Positions 51,525-60,066 of a DNA stretch of 64,000 nt are shown piece after piece. The stretch's first letter is position 1, and every line of letters starts with the position of its first letter. The stretch covers positions 313,300-377,299 of the forward strand of contig NZ_JADMLH010000008.1 of the NCBI RefSeq assembly GCF_016464385.1, in the 5' to 3' direction. The translations under genes and the position numbers were made by a program. The notes under the pieces were generated by a model. It ran no database searches. It was not told the origin of the DNA and saw nothing but the letters and a program-made list of their open reading frames with translations. This DNA comes from Nucisporomicrobium flavum (GTDB lineage Bacteria; Actinomycetota; Actinomycetes; Mycobacteriales; Micromonosporaceae).

Positions 51525-51558
51525 CAAAACGCCCACCGTGCGTTTCCGCAGGTGGGCG
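51525..51558 (-). terminator. Intrinsic terminator of the tRNA cluster
   Basis: On the minus strand an 8-bp stem CGCCCACC/GGTGGGCG is followed directly by TTTT, 25 bp downstream of the tRNA-Phe 3' end. Confidence 0.75.
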
Positions 51559-51582
51559 GTGCTCAAAGCCCGGCGAAGGACT

Positions 51583-51659
51583 TGGTGGCCAGGGGCGGGG
51601 TCGAACCGCCGACCTTCCGATTTTCAGTCGGACGCTCGTACCAACTGAGCTACCTGGCC
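51583..51659 (-). tRNA. tRNA-Phe (GAA)
   Basis: A full cloverleaf is present. The acceptor GGCCAGG pairs with CCTGGCC, the anticodon stem is TCCGA/TCGGA with loop CTGAAAA (anticodon GAA), and the T loop is TTCGACC. Discriminator A and an encoded CCA lie at 51583-51586. It is the last of three tRNAs on this strand. Confidence 0.96.
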
Positions 51660-51691
51660 GATGCCGCGGATGGTGCTTGCGGCTGGGCTTG

Positions 51692-51768
51692 TGGCGGTCC
51701 TGACGGGACTTGAACCCGCGACCTCCGCCTTGACAGGGCGGCGAGCACTCCAACTGCTCCACAGGACC
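51692..51768 (-). tRNA. tRNA-Asp (GTC)
   Basis: The acceptor GGTCCTG pairs with CAGGACC, and the anticodon stem CCGCC/GGCGG carries loop CTGTCAA (anticodon GTC). The discriminator is G and CCA is encoded. It lies 32 bp upstream of tRNA-Phe. Confidence 0.96.
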
Positions 51769-51816
51769 TTGCTGATGTTGCTCTTTTCTACCACCTGCAC
51801 TGACCCAGGTGGTCCG

Positions 51817-51889
51817 TACCCCCAACGGGATTCGAACCCGTGCTACCGCCTTGAAAGGGCGGCGTCCTAGGCCACTAGACGATGAGGGC
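51817..51889 (-). tRNA. tRNA-Glu (TTC)
   Basis: The 73-nt cloverleaf has anticodon stem CCGCC/GGCGG, loop CTTTCAA (anticodon TTC), D arm with GTCTAGTGGCC and T loop TTCGAAT. The acceptor contains G-U pairs at positions 1-72 and 5-68. CCA is not encoded. It is the first gene of the Glu-Asp-Phe tRNA cluster. Confidence 0.96.
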
Positions 51890-52168
51890 AACTCCGCCAT
51901 CATTGCACATCGGCAACTCCTGCGGTGTGGGCCCCAACCGGCCCCGCTTGAGGCTTGGAAAGCATACGTGATGCCGGTGCCGTCCTCCAAACCGGTATCC
52001 CCCTTGCCGCGGCAAGCCGTTGACCAGGGAAAACATCGGCCCGGCGGAAACGGGCGCGCCAAGGGTGTGCCGAGCGCCACTGAGCCGGCGCGGACGTCAT
52101 GAGCCGGTCCCCTCGGGCTGCGCCAGTCCGAGGGTGGTGCACCGGTCCGGGGGTCGTGCGCCGGTCCT
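51890..52168. other. Intergenic region upstream of the tRNA cluster
   Basis: No gene is seen. It should carry the tRNA promoter (minus strand) and the 3' end of the regulator transcript. A 14-bp perfect palindrome CTTGCCGCGGCAAG lies at 52003-52016. Confidence 0.4.
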
Positions 52169-53191
52169 TCACACCGCCTCCGGTGCCACGGCGGCCGAGA
52201 TCAGCTGGACGCCCTCGCCGAGGCTGCGGAGCCGTACGACGCCCTCCGGGAGGCCCTCGGCCGGCCATCCCGGACCGGCGGCCGCCGCCAGCAGGGGGAC
52301 GTGACCGGACGACAGCAGGCGTTCCCATTGCGAGGGATCGCCGGTGTCGGGCAGCTGGGACCACAGCACCACCGCGATCGGCCCCGTACGCGCCACCGCG
52401 TCCGCCAGCGCCTGGGGTGGCACCCGGGCCCCGAGCATCCGGGTCGGGACGCCGTGCTCGGCCAGGGCCGCCGCGAGCGCCTCCAGCGGCAACGTGTGCT
52501 GCTCCTCGTCCGCCGCCGCGAGCAGAACGCGGGGGTCCCGCCCGCTCGGGGGACGCGGTACGGCGCTCAGCACCTCGGTCACCCCGCGTGACATCAGGTG
52601 CTCGACCTCAACGAACCGTTTCGTGGCCTCGTAGCGGTCGCCGATGCCGATCAGCACCGGCATGATGATCTCTTCCCAGGTGGCCACCACACCGCGACTG
52701 ACCATGGACATCTCGAGGATGTCGCGGAGCGCGGGCGCGTCCAGGCGCATGGCGGCGCGGGCCAGGCCACGGGCGGCGGGGCCGGCCCGGCCGGTGCGGA
52801 TGGCATGCCCGCCACCGTCACGGCTCGTGATGGTGAGGCGCCCGGTAAGCTCCGGCCAGACCGCGTCGATCCGGGTCCGTTGCGGTGGCGATTCGCCCGG
52901 CGGGCTCTCGGATCGGGTGTCCGGCGGGGCGGCGATCCCGGTCTCGGGCATGTCGATCGGAACGGGGACCCGGCGCGCCCACGCGGCGGCCTCCGCCGGC
53001 GGCACGCCCTGCGCGGTGAGGCGGCGCATCACCTGGAGGCGGTCCATGTCCTCCGGGGTGTACCGGCGGTGGTGGCCGGGCACGTGCCGGCTCGGGCCCA
53101 GCCCGTACCGCTGGTGCCAGGTGCGCAGGGTGGTGACGGCGACGCCGAGCCGGCGCGCCACGGCTCCCGCGGTCAGGGCCTCATCGGCCAC
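52169..53191 (-). CDS. MerR-type regulator with B12-binding-like domain (CarH/LitR-like)
   Basis: A 340-residue protein. An N-terminal MerR helix-turn-helix (AGAVARRLGVAVTTLRTWHQRYGLGPSRH, then GHHRRYTPEDMDRLQ) is followed by a helical bundle and a Rossmann-like domain. The bundle contains Y-x9-EH (where light-sensing CarH has W-x9-EH). The Rossmann domain has EEQHTLPLEALAAALAEHG, whose His matches the cobalamin axial-ligand position. CarH/LitR proteins repress carotenoid genes in the dark via adenosylcobalamin. It overlaps idi by 11 bp, at the end of the crtE-crtI-idi strand, which supports a carotenoid role. Confidence 0.85.
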   Translation of the reverse strand: MADEALTAGAVARRLGVAVTTLRTWHQRYGLGPSRHVPGHHRRYTPEDMDRLQVMRRLTAQGVPPAEAAAWARRVPVPIDMPETGIAAPPDTRSESPPGESPPQRTRIDAVWPELTGRLTITSRDGGGHAIRTGRAGPAARGLARAAMRLDAPALRDILEMSMVSRGVVATWEEIIMPVLIGIGDRYEATKRFVEVEHLMSRGVTEVLSAVPRPPSGRDPRVLLAAADEEQHTLPLEALAAALAEHGVPTRMLGARVPPQALADAVARTGPIAVVLWSQLPDTGDPSQWERLLSSGHVPLLAAAAGPGWPAEGLPEGVVRLRSLGEGVQLISAAVAPEAV

Positions 53192-53783
53192 CTGACGACT
53201 CCGCCGTGTCCGTACGGTCGAGGAACTGCTGCAGCCGTTCGGTGACGCCCGACAGCCAGGGTGCGTACGCGCGCGGCTCCCGTGCGATCGCCTGCGTCAA
53301 CTCGTCGAGCGGCACCCAGCGCACGTCGGCCACCTCGTCGGGGTCGGCCAGCACGGGCAGGTCCGCGCTCACCTCGCCGAGCAGCACGTGGTCGTACTCG
53401 TATTCGACCCGTCCCGTGGAGGGGTCCTCCGCGTAGTACGAATACACGCCCACCTCGGTCAGCGGCACCTCGGCCACCCCGACCTCCTCGACGAGCCGCC
53501 GGCCGGCCGCGATCTGCAGGGACTCCTCCGGAAGCGGGTGCCCGCAACACGTGTTGGCCCAGCGCAGCGGGAACCGAGTCTTGACCTCCGACCGCTGCTG
53601 CAGCAGCACGCGGCCCGCGGGGTCGCGCAGGAACACCGAGAACGCCCGGTGCAGCATGCCGGGGGCGGTGTGCGCCTCGTCGACCGTCACCTCCCCGACG
53701 GCCTGACCGTCCGGGTCGACGAGTTCGACCAGGTGGCTCTCGCGGGATCCGATGCCGTTCTCGCTGCCGCGCGTCTCGCTCAC
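53181..53783 (-). CDS. idi: Isopentenyl-diphosphate delta-isomerase (type 1)
   Basis: The 200-residue Nudix-fold enzyme converts IPP to DMAPP for isoprenoid priming. Catalytic Cys lies in ANTCCGHP, catalytic Glu in the later YEYDHVLLG, and the Nudix-like LVEEVGV is present. GTG 53783 has GGGGAGAA upstream and overlaps the crtI stop by 4 bp. It supplies DMAPP to the adjacent crtE product. Confidence 0.95.
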   Translation of the reverse strand: MSETRGSENGIGSRESHLVELVDPDGQAVGEVTVDEAHTAPGMLHRAFSVFLRDPAGRVLLQQRSEVKTRFPLRWANTCCGHPLPEESLQIAAGRRLVEEVGVAEVPLTEVGVYSYYAEDPSTGRVEYEYDHVLLGEVSADLPVLADPDEVADVRWVPLDELTQAIAREPRAYAPWLSGVTERLQQFLDRTDTAESSGGR

Positions 53784-55294
53784 ATCGTTCTCCCCACGAT
53801 CTCGCCCCGCTGCCCGGCCGGCCCGGCGACCCGGGTGGCCGCCAGCTTTCCGGAGATCAACACCATCGGTACGCCCACGCCCGGCTGCGTTCCCGAGCCG
53901 GTGAACACCACATTGGGCAGCGTCGGGTGGAGGTTTCCGGGGCGGAACGGGCCGGTCTGCGTGAACGTGTGGGACGAGGCGAACGGCGTACCGGCCGCCA
54001 TGCCCTGCGCCGCCCAGTCCGCCGGCGTGATGATCCGCTCCACCTCGACGCCGTCCCGGAAGCCCACGTAGCCGCGCTGTTCCAGCACCTGCATCAGCTC
54101 GTCGGCGTAGCGACGGCCGAGGCCACCGTTCCAGTCGAAGGGCGCGGCGTCGAGGTTGGGCGTCGGCGCCAGCACGTAGTACGTCTGGCGGCCGGCCGGC
54201 GCGACGCCGGGATCGCTGCGGCTGGGGTTGGTGACCAGCAGCGACGGGTCGCTCATCAGCAGCCCTTGCCGGATGACCTCGTCGAACGTGCCGCGCCACG
54301 CGGCGCCGAAGTGGATGTTGTGGTGCGCGATCTTCGAATACGTGCGGTCCGATCCGATGTGGAGCACCACGCACGACGGCGAATAGGTGAGCTTGCGCGG
54401 GCGCCGGCTCGCGGGCAGCAGGTCGCGGTACGCCACCGGCAGGTCCGGGTTGAGCACGACCACGTCCGCGGGGATGCGCTCGCCCGTGTCGGTGCGCACG
54501 GCGGTGGCGCGCCCGTTGGCGGTCTCCACGGCGGTCACCGTCGTCTCGTACCGGAACTGCACGCCGTGCTTCTCCGCGGCGCCGGCCAGCGCCCTGGGCA
54601 CGGCGTGCATGCCGCCGCGCGGGAAGAACACCCCGGCGACGGAGTCGAGATACGCGATCACCGCGTAGATCGCGAGGGCGTCGTGCGGCGCCAGGCCGGC
54701 GTACATGGCCTGGAAGGAGAAGATCCGTTGAGTACGCGGATCCCTGAAGTACTCGTTGATCTTCGGCTGCAGCCGGCGGAAGCCGCCCATGCCGAGGAGC
54801 TTGACGAGGTTGAGGTTGATCAGGTCGAGCGGGGTGTCGAGATTGCGGTCGATGAAGTTGTCCCGCTCGAGGCGCCACAGGTCGCGGGCGAAGTCCACGA
54901 ACCGCAGGTAGCCGTCGGCCTCCCGGGGCCCGCAGACGCGCGAGATCTCGGCGGCCATCCGTACGGTGTCCGTCTTCACGTCCAGCGTCGACCCGTCCGG
55001 GTAGTACGCCCGATAAGCAGGGTCGAGCGGCGTCAGCTCCAGCCAGTCGGACAGCTTCTCCCCGACGGCGGCGAGCGGCTCCTCGATCAGCTCGGGCATG
55101 GTCAGCACGGTCGGGCCCGTGTCGAACTCGTACCCATCGACCGACAGCCGGCCGGCCCGGCCACCGGGCACGGCTTCACGCTCGACGACGGTCACCTGCC
55201 GCCCGGCGGCGGCCAGGTGCAGAGCGCAGGCCAGGCCGCCGAGTCCAGCTCCGACGACGACGACGTGGTCGGTCGGTCCGGTCACTCTTCGCAC
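53780..55294 (-). CDS. crtI: Phytoene desaturase
   Basis: The 504-residue FAD-dependent CrtI-type desaturase converts phytoene towards lycopene at the membrane. The N-terminal dinucleotide site is VVVGAGLGGLACALHLAAAG, followed by GGRAGRLSVDGYEFDTGPTVLTMP. The C-terminal family signature is NVVFTGSGTQPGVGVPMVLISGKLAA. GTG 55294 has GGAG eight bases upstream; GTG 55285 is possible. Downstream idi is coupled by a 4-bp overlap. Confidence 0.96.
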   Translation of the reverse strand: MRRVTGPTDHVVVVGAGLGGLACALHLAAAGRQVTVVEREAVPGGRAGRLSVDGYEFDTGPTVLTMPELIEEPLAAVGEKLSDWLELTPLDPAYRAYYPDGSTLDVKTDTVRMAAEISRVCGPREADGYLRFVDFARDLWRLERDNFIDRNLDTPLDLINLNLVKLLGMGGFRRLQPKINEYFRDPRTQRIFSFQAMYAGLAPHDALAIYAVIAYLDSVAGVFFPRGGMHAVPRALAGAAEKHGVQFRYETTVTAVETANGRATAVRTDTGERIPADVVVLNPDLPVAYRDLLPASRRPRKLTYSPSCVVLHIGSDRTYSKIAHHNIHFGAAWRGTFDEVIRQGLLMSDPSLLVTNPSRSDPGVAPAGRQTYYVLAPTPNLDAAPFDWNGGLGRRYADELMQVLEQRGYVGFRDGVEVERIITPADWAAQGMAAGTPFASSHTFTQTGPFRPGNLHPTLPNVVFTGSGTQPGVGVPMVLISGKLAATRVAGPAGQRGEIVGRTM

Positions 55295-55438
55295 GTCACC
55301 AGCTCCAGAGGGGGTGGGCGAGCCGCCGGTGGGAGGCTCGCGGGGAGAAGTCGATCGTCGGCGGTCCCGGGGCGGGACGGCTCTGCGGGCACGGCTCGCG
55401 TGGTCCGGCAGGAGGGTGTCGGAGCTCGGCCATGCCCA

Positions 55439-56659
55439 TCATGCTGGGCGGTGGGTCGCGGTCACGGCAAGGTCGGTCAGTGCGGCGCGGGCCTCGTGCT
55501 CGATGGGCGCGTCGAGCAGGGCTGCGACCGCCTCCTCGACCCGTTGCCGGATCATCGCCTCCACGCGGGCCACGGCCCCGGTCTCGACGATGATCTCCGC
55601 CTGCCGCGCGACCGTCTCGTCCGTGTGGTCGGGCGACGGGAATCCGAGCGGGCGCGACGAGTCGTTCCCGGGCGGACTCCACGGTGAGAGGGGGCCGCCG
55701 GAGCCGTCGGCGGGGATGACGGCTCCGGCGGGGTCTTTGGTGAGCTCGGCGCGCTGAGCGGGCGTCGCGAGCTGGCGGGCGAGCATCAGGAGGGCGGTCG
55801 GCTTACCCGTGCGCAGGTCGTCCCCGGCCGGTTTCCCTGTCACGGCGGGGTCGCCGTACACACCGAGGATGTCGTCGCGGAGCTGGAACGCCTCGCCGAC
55901 CGCTATGCCGTAGCTGTTGTAGGCGTCGTCGACGGCGGCAGCGTCCTCCCGGGCCGGACCGGCCAGGGCCAGCCCGAACTGCAGCGGCCGCTGCACCGTG
56001 TAGCTCGCCGTCTTGTGGCGGGCCACGAGCAGGGCGCGGTCGACCGTCCAGTCATGCGGCTGGGCCTCGCCCAGCACGTCGAGATACTGGCCCGCGACGG
56101 CTTCGACGCGCATCCGGTCGTAGCGGGCCCGCACGGCGAAGAGGGTCGAGGTGGTCAGCGCGGTCTGCGCGAGCAACTGGTCCGCCCAGATCAGGCAGAG
56201 GTCGCCGACGAGGATCGCCGAGGTCTCGCCGAAGTGGTCCGGATCGCCGAGCCGGCCAGCGCTGCCGTGCTGCGCGGCGAAGAGCCGATGCGCGGTGGGC
56301 CGCCCCCGGCGGGTGTCCGAGCCGTCCATCACGTCGTCGTGCACCAGGGCGAAGGTGTGCATGAGCTCGAGCGCCGCGAGGGCGGGGAGCACCGGGTCGA
56401 CCGGCTCGCGGAAACCGACCACGCCGCGCCAGCCCCAGTGGGCGAACGTCGGCCTGAGTCGTTTTCCGCCCGCGAGCACGAGGTCGCGCGTCGTTCTGGC
56501 GAAGGAACCGAGCGCCGGGTCGACGGTGTCGAGGGCGGCGATCTGGCTGGCGAGGAAGTCGGCCAGCGTCCCCTCGACAGCATTCACCAGGCCGTTCATG
56601 GGTATCGGCTGATGTGAGGTCCCGCAGCGCGGGTTGCCCTCGAGGATGTCGTTGGCCAC
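55439..56659 (-). CDS. crtE: Geranylgeranyl diphosphate synthase
   Basis: The prenyltransferase makes GGPP from IPP and DMAPP or FPP. The first Asp-rich motif is DDVMD (HDDVMDGSDTRRGRPT) and the second is DDILG (QLRDDILGVYGDP); GGKRLRPTF binds IPP. The C-terminal region has an unusual Gly/Pro/Ser-rich insert of about 30 residues (encoded about 55620-55724). GTG 56659 is chosen because TACTGT lies seven bases upstream with TCGACG 17 bp further (leaderless pattern). ATG 56599, where family similarity begins, is the alternative. It is divergent from crtB. Confidence 0.92.
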   Translation of the reverse strand: MANDILEGNPRCGTSHQPIPMNGLVNAVEGTLADFLASQIAALDTVDPALGSFARTTRDLVLAGGKRLRPTFAHWGWRGVVGFREPVDPVLPALAALELMHTFALVHDDVMDGSDTRRGRPTAHRLFAAQHGSAGRLGDPDHFGETSAILVGDLCLIWADQLLAQTALTTSTLFAVRARYDRMRVEAVAGQYLDVLGEAQPHDWTVDRALLVARHKTASYTVQRPLQFGLALAGPAREDAAAVDDAYNSYGIAVGEAFQLRDDILGVYGDPAVTGKPAGDDLRTGKPTALLMLARQLATPAQRAELTKDPAGAVIPADGSGGPLSPWSPPGNDSSRPLGFPSPDHTDETVARQAEIIVETGAVARVEAMIRQRVEEAVAALLDAPIEHEARAALTDLAVTATHRPA

Positions 56660-56691
56660 GAGGACGACAGTACCGTAGGCTGCGTGTTGCG

Positions 56692-56707
56692 TCGATTCGT
56701 GAGTCGA
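56692..56707. promoter_or_regulatory. Candidate operator in the crtE-crtB divergent promoter
   Basis: TCGATTC-GT-GAGTCGA is a near-perfect inverted repeat (6 of 7 arm pairs) centred between the crtE -35 candidate (TCGACG) and the crtB start, in a short AT-richer stretch. It is well placed for the MerR/B12-type regulator to control both directions, but no binding consensus for that protein is known to me. Confidence 0.4.
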
Positions 56708-56726
56708 TTTGTTTTTCAAGGATGCG

Positions 56727-57668
56727 ATGGAGGCAGCCGTGGGGGCACTGGTGGGGACAGCCGTGGAGACGGATCTGGCAGCCGCCTATGAACGCTGCCG
56801 CCGGCTGCATCGCAGCCATGGCCGCACCTATTACCTCGCGACCCGGTTGCTACCCGCCTGGAAGCGTCGTCATGTCCACGCGCTCTACGGCTTCACCCGT
56901 TTTGCGGACGAGATCGTGGACCGCACCGAGGATCTGCCACCGGCCGAGCGGGCCGAGCGGCTGAACGAGTGGTCCGGGCGCTTCCTCGCCGGGCTGCGCG
57001 GCGAGCCGGTCGACGATCCGCTGCTGCCGGCGGTGCTGCACACGATCGCGGTGTTCGACCTGAGCGTCGACGACTTCGACGCGTTCCTGCGCAGCATGGC
57101 GATGGACCTGACCGTCACGTCGTATGCGACATATGACGACCTGCTCGACTACATGGAGGGTTCCGCGGCGGTCATCGGCACGATGATGCTGCCCATCCTC
57201 GGCTCCACCGACCCGGCCGCCGCTCGTGAGCCCGCCCGCCAGCTGGGCCTGGCCTTCCAGCTCACCAACTTCATCCGGGACGTGGCCGAGGACCTCGACC
57301 GGGGCCGCACCTATCTCCCCGACGCGCACCTCGCCGAGTTCGGGCTGACCCGCGACGACCTGGTCGCGGCCCGGGCCGCCGGACGGTCGACCCCGGCCGT
57401 CAAGGCCCTGATCCGGGCCGAGGTCGCCCGCGCCGACGAGCACTATGCGGCCGCGGCGCCCGGCATCCCGCTGCTGCAGCCCGGCTCGCAGGCGTGCATG
57501 CGCACGGCTTTCGAGCTGTATGCGGGCATCCTCGACGAGGTGATCGCCGCCGACTACGACGTCTTCGTCCGCCGGGCGACCGTCCCCAACCGGAGGCGTG
57601 CGCGCGTTGCCGTCCGGTCGCTGTTCACCCGTCCCGGCACCCCCGTGCAAGAGCTGGTGCGTGCCTGA
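56727..57668 (+). CDS. crtB: Phytoene synthase
   Basis: The 313-residue enzyme condenses two GGPP to phytoene. Asp-rich motifs are DEIVD (FTRFADEIVDRTED) and DVAED (LTNFIRDVAEDLDRGRTYLP). ATG 56727 has AAGG five bases upstream; the upstream TTG 56709 is less likely. It is followed directly (1-bp gap) by photolyase, so carotenoid and DNA-repair light responses share a transcript. Confidence 0.95.
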   Translation: MEAAVGALVGTAVETDLAAAYERCRRLHRSHGRTYYLATRLLPAWKRRHVHALYGFTRFADEIVDRTEDLPPAERAERLNEWSGRFLAGLRGEPVDDPLLPAVLHTIAVFDLSVDDFDAFLRSMAMDLTVTSYATYDDLLDYMEGSAAVIGTMMLPILGSTDPAAAREPARQLGLAFQLTNFIRDVAEDLDRGRTYLPDAHLAEFGLTRDDLVAARAAGRSTPAVKALIRAEVARADEHYAAAAPGIPLLQPGSQACMRTAFELYAGILDEVIAADYDVFVRRATVPNRRRARVAVRSLFTRPGTPVQELVRA

Positions 57669-57669
57669 C

Positions 57670-59004
57670 ATGCGCACAGCGATCGTGCTCTTCACCCGCG
57701 ACCTGCGGGTGCACGACAACCCCGCCCTGGCCGCGGCCTGCGCCACCGCGGAGACCGTCGTGCCGCTCTTCGTCCTCGATCCTCACCTGCAGAAGCTCTC
57801 GCCCAACCGGGCGCGCTTCCTGCACCAGAGCCTCGCGGATCTGCGTGAGAGCCTGCGTTCCCGCGGTGGCGACCTGATCGTCCGGGAGGGCGAGCCGGTG
57901 GCCGAGACGATGCGGCTGGCACGGGAGGTGCAAGCGGAGGGGATCGCCCTCGCCCAGGACGTGAGCACGTACGCCCGGCGCCGCGAAGCCCGCCTGCAGG
58001 ACGAGTGTGAACGGCACCGAATCTCGTTGCGGCTGTTCCCCGGCACCACCGTGGTGCCCCCGGGAGGGGTGCGGCCCGGCGGCGGGGACGGGCACTACAA
58101 GGTCTTCTCGCCGTACTACCGGGCGTGGGAGTCGGCCAAGTGGCGTGACGAGGTGGCGACCCCCGCGCGGATCGCGCTCCCCGCCGACCTGGCCGGTGCC
58201 CCGTTGCCGCCCCCGCCTGAAGGTGAGTCGCCGGCGGCTCTCGAGGGTGGTGAGACCGAGGGACTGCGGCGGCTCAAGGCCTGGCCGCGGCACGTCGGCT
58301 CGTACGACGACCTGCACGACGACATGGCCGCCGATGCGACGTCGCGGCTGAGCGCGTACCTCCGCTTCGGTTGTCTCTCTCCGCTGACCGTGGCGAACCG
58401 GACGCGCGAGCTCGACGGCGCCGGACCGGCGGCGTTCCTGCGCCAGCTCGGCTGGCGCGACTTCTACTACCAGGTCACGCACGCCTTCCCGAAGATCTCG
58501 ACGGAGGCGTATCGCGCGAGCGGTGACACCGGCTGGCGGAACGACCAGGATGCGCTGCAGCACTGGAAGGACGGGCTGACCGGTGTGCCGATCGTCGACG
58601 CGGGCATGCGGCAGATGCAGGCGGAGGGGTGGATGCACAACCGCGCCCGGCTCATCACCGCGGCGTTCCTGACCAAGCATCTCGGCCTGGACTGGCGCGA
58701 CGGCGTGAAGTGGTTCTTCCGCTGGCTGAACGACGGCGACGTGGCGAACAATTCGGGCAATTGGCAGTGGGTGGCGGGCACCGGGAACGACACCAGACCC
58801 TACCGCCGGTTCAATCCGATCCGGCAGGCCGAGCGCTTCGACCCCGACGGCGTGTACGTTCGTCGCTACGTACCGGAGTTGACATCGATCGCGGGGAAGG
58901 CCGTGCACCAACCGTGGCGCCTGCCCGATACGGTTCGATCAGGCCTGGACTACCCCGCACCGCTGGAGTCGCATCGCGACGAGGCGGTGTGGCTGAGGCC
59001 GTGA
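57670..59004 (+). CDS. phrB: Deoxyribodipyrimidine photolyase (CPD class I)
   Basis: The 444-residue flavoenzyme splits pyrimidine dimers using blue light. The N-terminal alpha/beta antenna domain (IVLFTRDLRVHDNPALAAA) is followed by the helical FAD domain with WRDFYYQV, MRQMQAEGWMHNRARLITAAFLTKHL, and the electron-transfer and FAD-binding WFFRWLNDGDVANNSGNWQW. ATG 57670 starts 1 bp after the crtB stop. A long hairpin follows. Confidence 0.96.
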   Translation: MRTAIVLFTRDLRVHDNPALAAACATAETVVPLFVLDPHLQKLSPNRARFLHQSLADLRESLRSRGGDLIVREGEPVAETMRLAREVQAEGIALAQDVSTYARRREARLQDECERHRISLRLFPGTTVVPPGGVRPGGGDGHYKVFSPYYRAWESAKWRDEVATPARIALPADLAGAPLPPPPEGESPAALEGGETEGLRRLKAWPRHVGSYDDLHDDMAADATSRLSAYLRFGCLSPLTVANRTRELDGAGPAAFLRQLGWRDFYYQVTHAFPKISTEAYRASGDTGWRNDQDALQHWKDGLTGVPIVDAGMRQMQAEGWMHNRARLITAAFLTKHLGLDWRDGVKWFFRWLNDGDVANNSGNWQWVAGTGNDTRPYRRFNPIRQAERFDPDGVYVRRYVPELTSIAGKAVHQPWRLPDTVRSGLDYPAPLESHRDEAVWLRP

Positions 59005-59032
59005 AGCTTCCGTCCGGTTCGCCGGGCGGAGG

Positions 59033-59084
59033 GCGGGTCCTGCCGGCCCGTTGCGTTCGTCCGTTGTAGGCCGGCGGGACCCGC
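59033..59084 (+). terminator. Terminator after photolyase
   Basis: A 16-bp stem (GCGGGTCCTGCCGGCC at 59033-59048 with 59069-59084, one wobble pair) with a 20-base loop starts 28 bp after the stop. Confidence 0.7.
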
Positions 59085-59150
59085 GCCGCCTGCCCGCTGA
59101 ACCCGGCAGGGACGGGCGTCATCCTGCCCACCGCGCGAACGCCGGAAACC

Positions 59151-60008
59151 TCAGCTGGGCAACGTCCGCCACGCGGCGTAGTGGTGCACCGCGATCCCGC
59201 CGAATGCCGCGGTGCTGCGCGTCGCGGCGTCCACCTTCGACAGTTCCTCGTCGAGACGCGTCGCGCCCTCCTCGGCGAACGTGCAGTACGTGCAGTCCGT
59301 CAGCGGACCGGTCTCCGCGCCGAGGCGCACGCGCTTACCCAGGGCCCTGCCCCGCGCCAACCAGTCCTGGCTGATGTCGAGCATCGAGTTCGTCCCCGTG
59401 CCGGTGTCGCGGTAGCTCATCACGGTCACGGCGTTGACGCGGCGGAGCACCTCGTCCGCGAAGTTCTTGCGGCCCAGCTTGTACTGGCCGTACCAGAACG
59501 GCACGTCGGCTTCGAGCGGCAGGCTGCTGGCCGTACGCATCTTGTCGAGCAGCGCGAGGAAAGCGGTCTGCGTGCCGCGCTGGTCCGTGGTCCAACCGTC
59601 GGTGGCGTACGGCTCGACGTCGACGTGGATGCCGGAGAACAGCCCGGTCGACACCACGGCCCGCTGCCATGCCAGCGCGGCGGCCTGATCGGTGACCCAG
59701 TCCGGGTCGCCGCCCAGCGCGCGCAGCTTGATGCCCAGCGGTGTGACGCGTTCCTTCAGGTCCTGCAGCCGGGCCAGGTCACCGTTGGTGAGCACGGCCG
59801 GAGCCACGTACACGAAGATCTCGGAGACGCCCTTGGCCACCGCCCAGTCGACGACGTCGATGGCCGGGTCGGCACCCCAGAGCCACATGGCCCGGGTGCC
59901 GGCCGGCGCGGCGGTGAGGCCCGCACTGCCCGCGGACGACGCCCCGGGCAGTGCGAAGGCGGCCATGAGAATCGCAGACACCAGCCCTGCCTGCCATCGA
60001 GCTCTCAT
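59151..60008 (-). CDS. Secreted TIM-barrel-like protein
   Basis: The 285-residue protein has a signal peptide (MRARWQAGLVSAILMAAFALPGASSA). A barrel-like domain follows, with acidic strand ends LFSGIHVDVEPYA and LPLEADVPFWYGQ resembling glycoside-hydrolase-like (DUF4434/GH18-type) folds, and a CTYCTFAEEG loop. ATG 60008 has AAAGGGGG upstream. Enzymatic activity is not proven from sequence. Confidence 0.8.
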   Translation of the reverse strand: MRARWQAGLVSAILMAAFALPGASSAGSAGLTAAPAGTRAMWLWGADPAIDVVDWAVAKGVSEIFVYVAPAVLTNGDLARLQDLKERVTPLGIKLRALGGDPDWVTDQAAALAWQRAVVSTGLFSGIHVDVEPYATDGWTTDQRGTQTAFLALLDKMRTASSLPLEADVPFWYGQYKLGRKNFADEVLRRVNAVTVMSYRDTGTGTNSMLDISQDWLARGRALGKRVRLGAETGPLTDCTYCTFAEEGATRLDEELSKVDAATRSTAAFGGIAVHHYAAWRTLPS

Positions 60009-60066
60009 GACCGCCCCCTTTCGGTGTTCCTCTTCCGCGGGGGTTCAGAATCGGCGGTGCCTCCGG

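Noticed and set aside
53784..54878. Upstream continuation of the idi frame giving 565 codons
   Set aside because: It overlaps crtI in another frame; the GTG 53783 with a good ribosome site and the known Idi length mark the true start.
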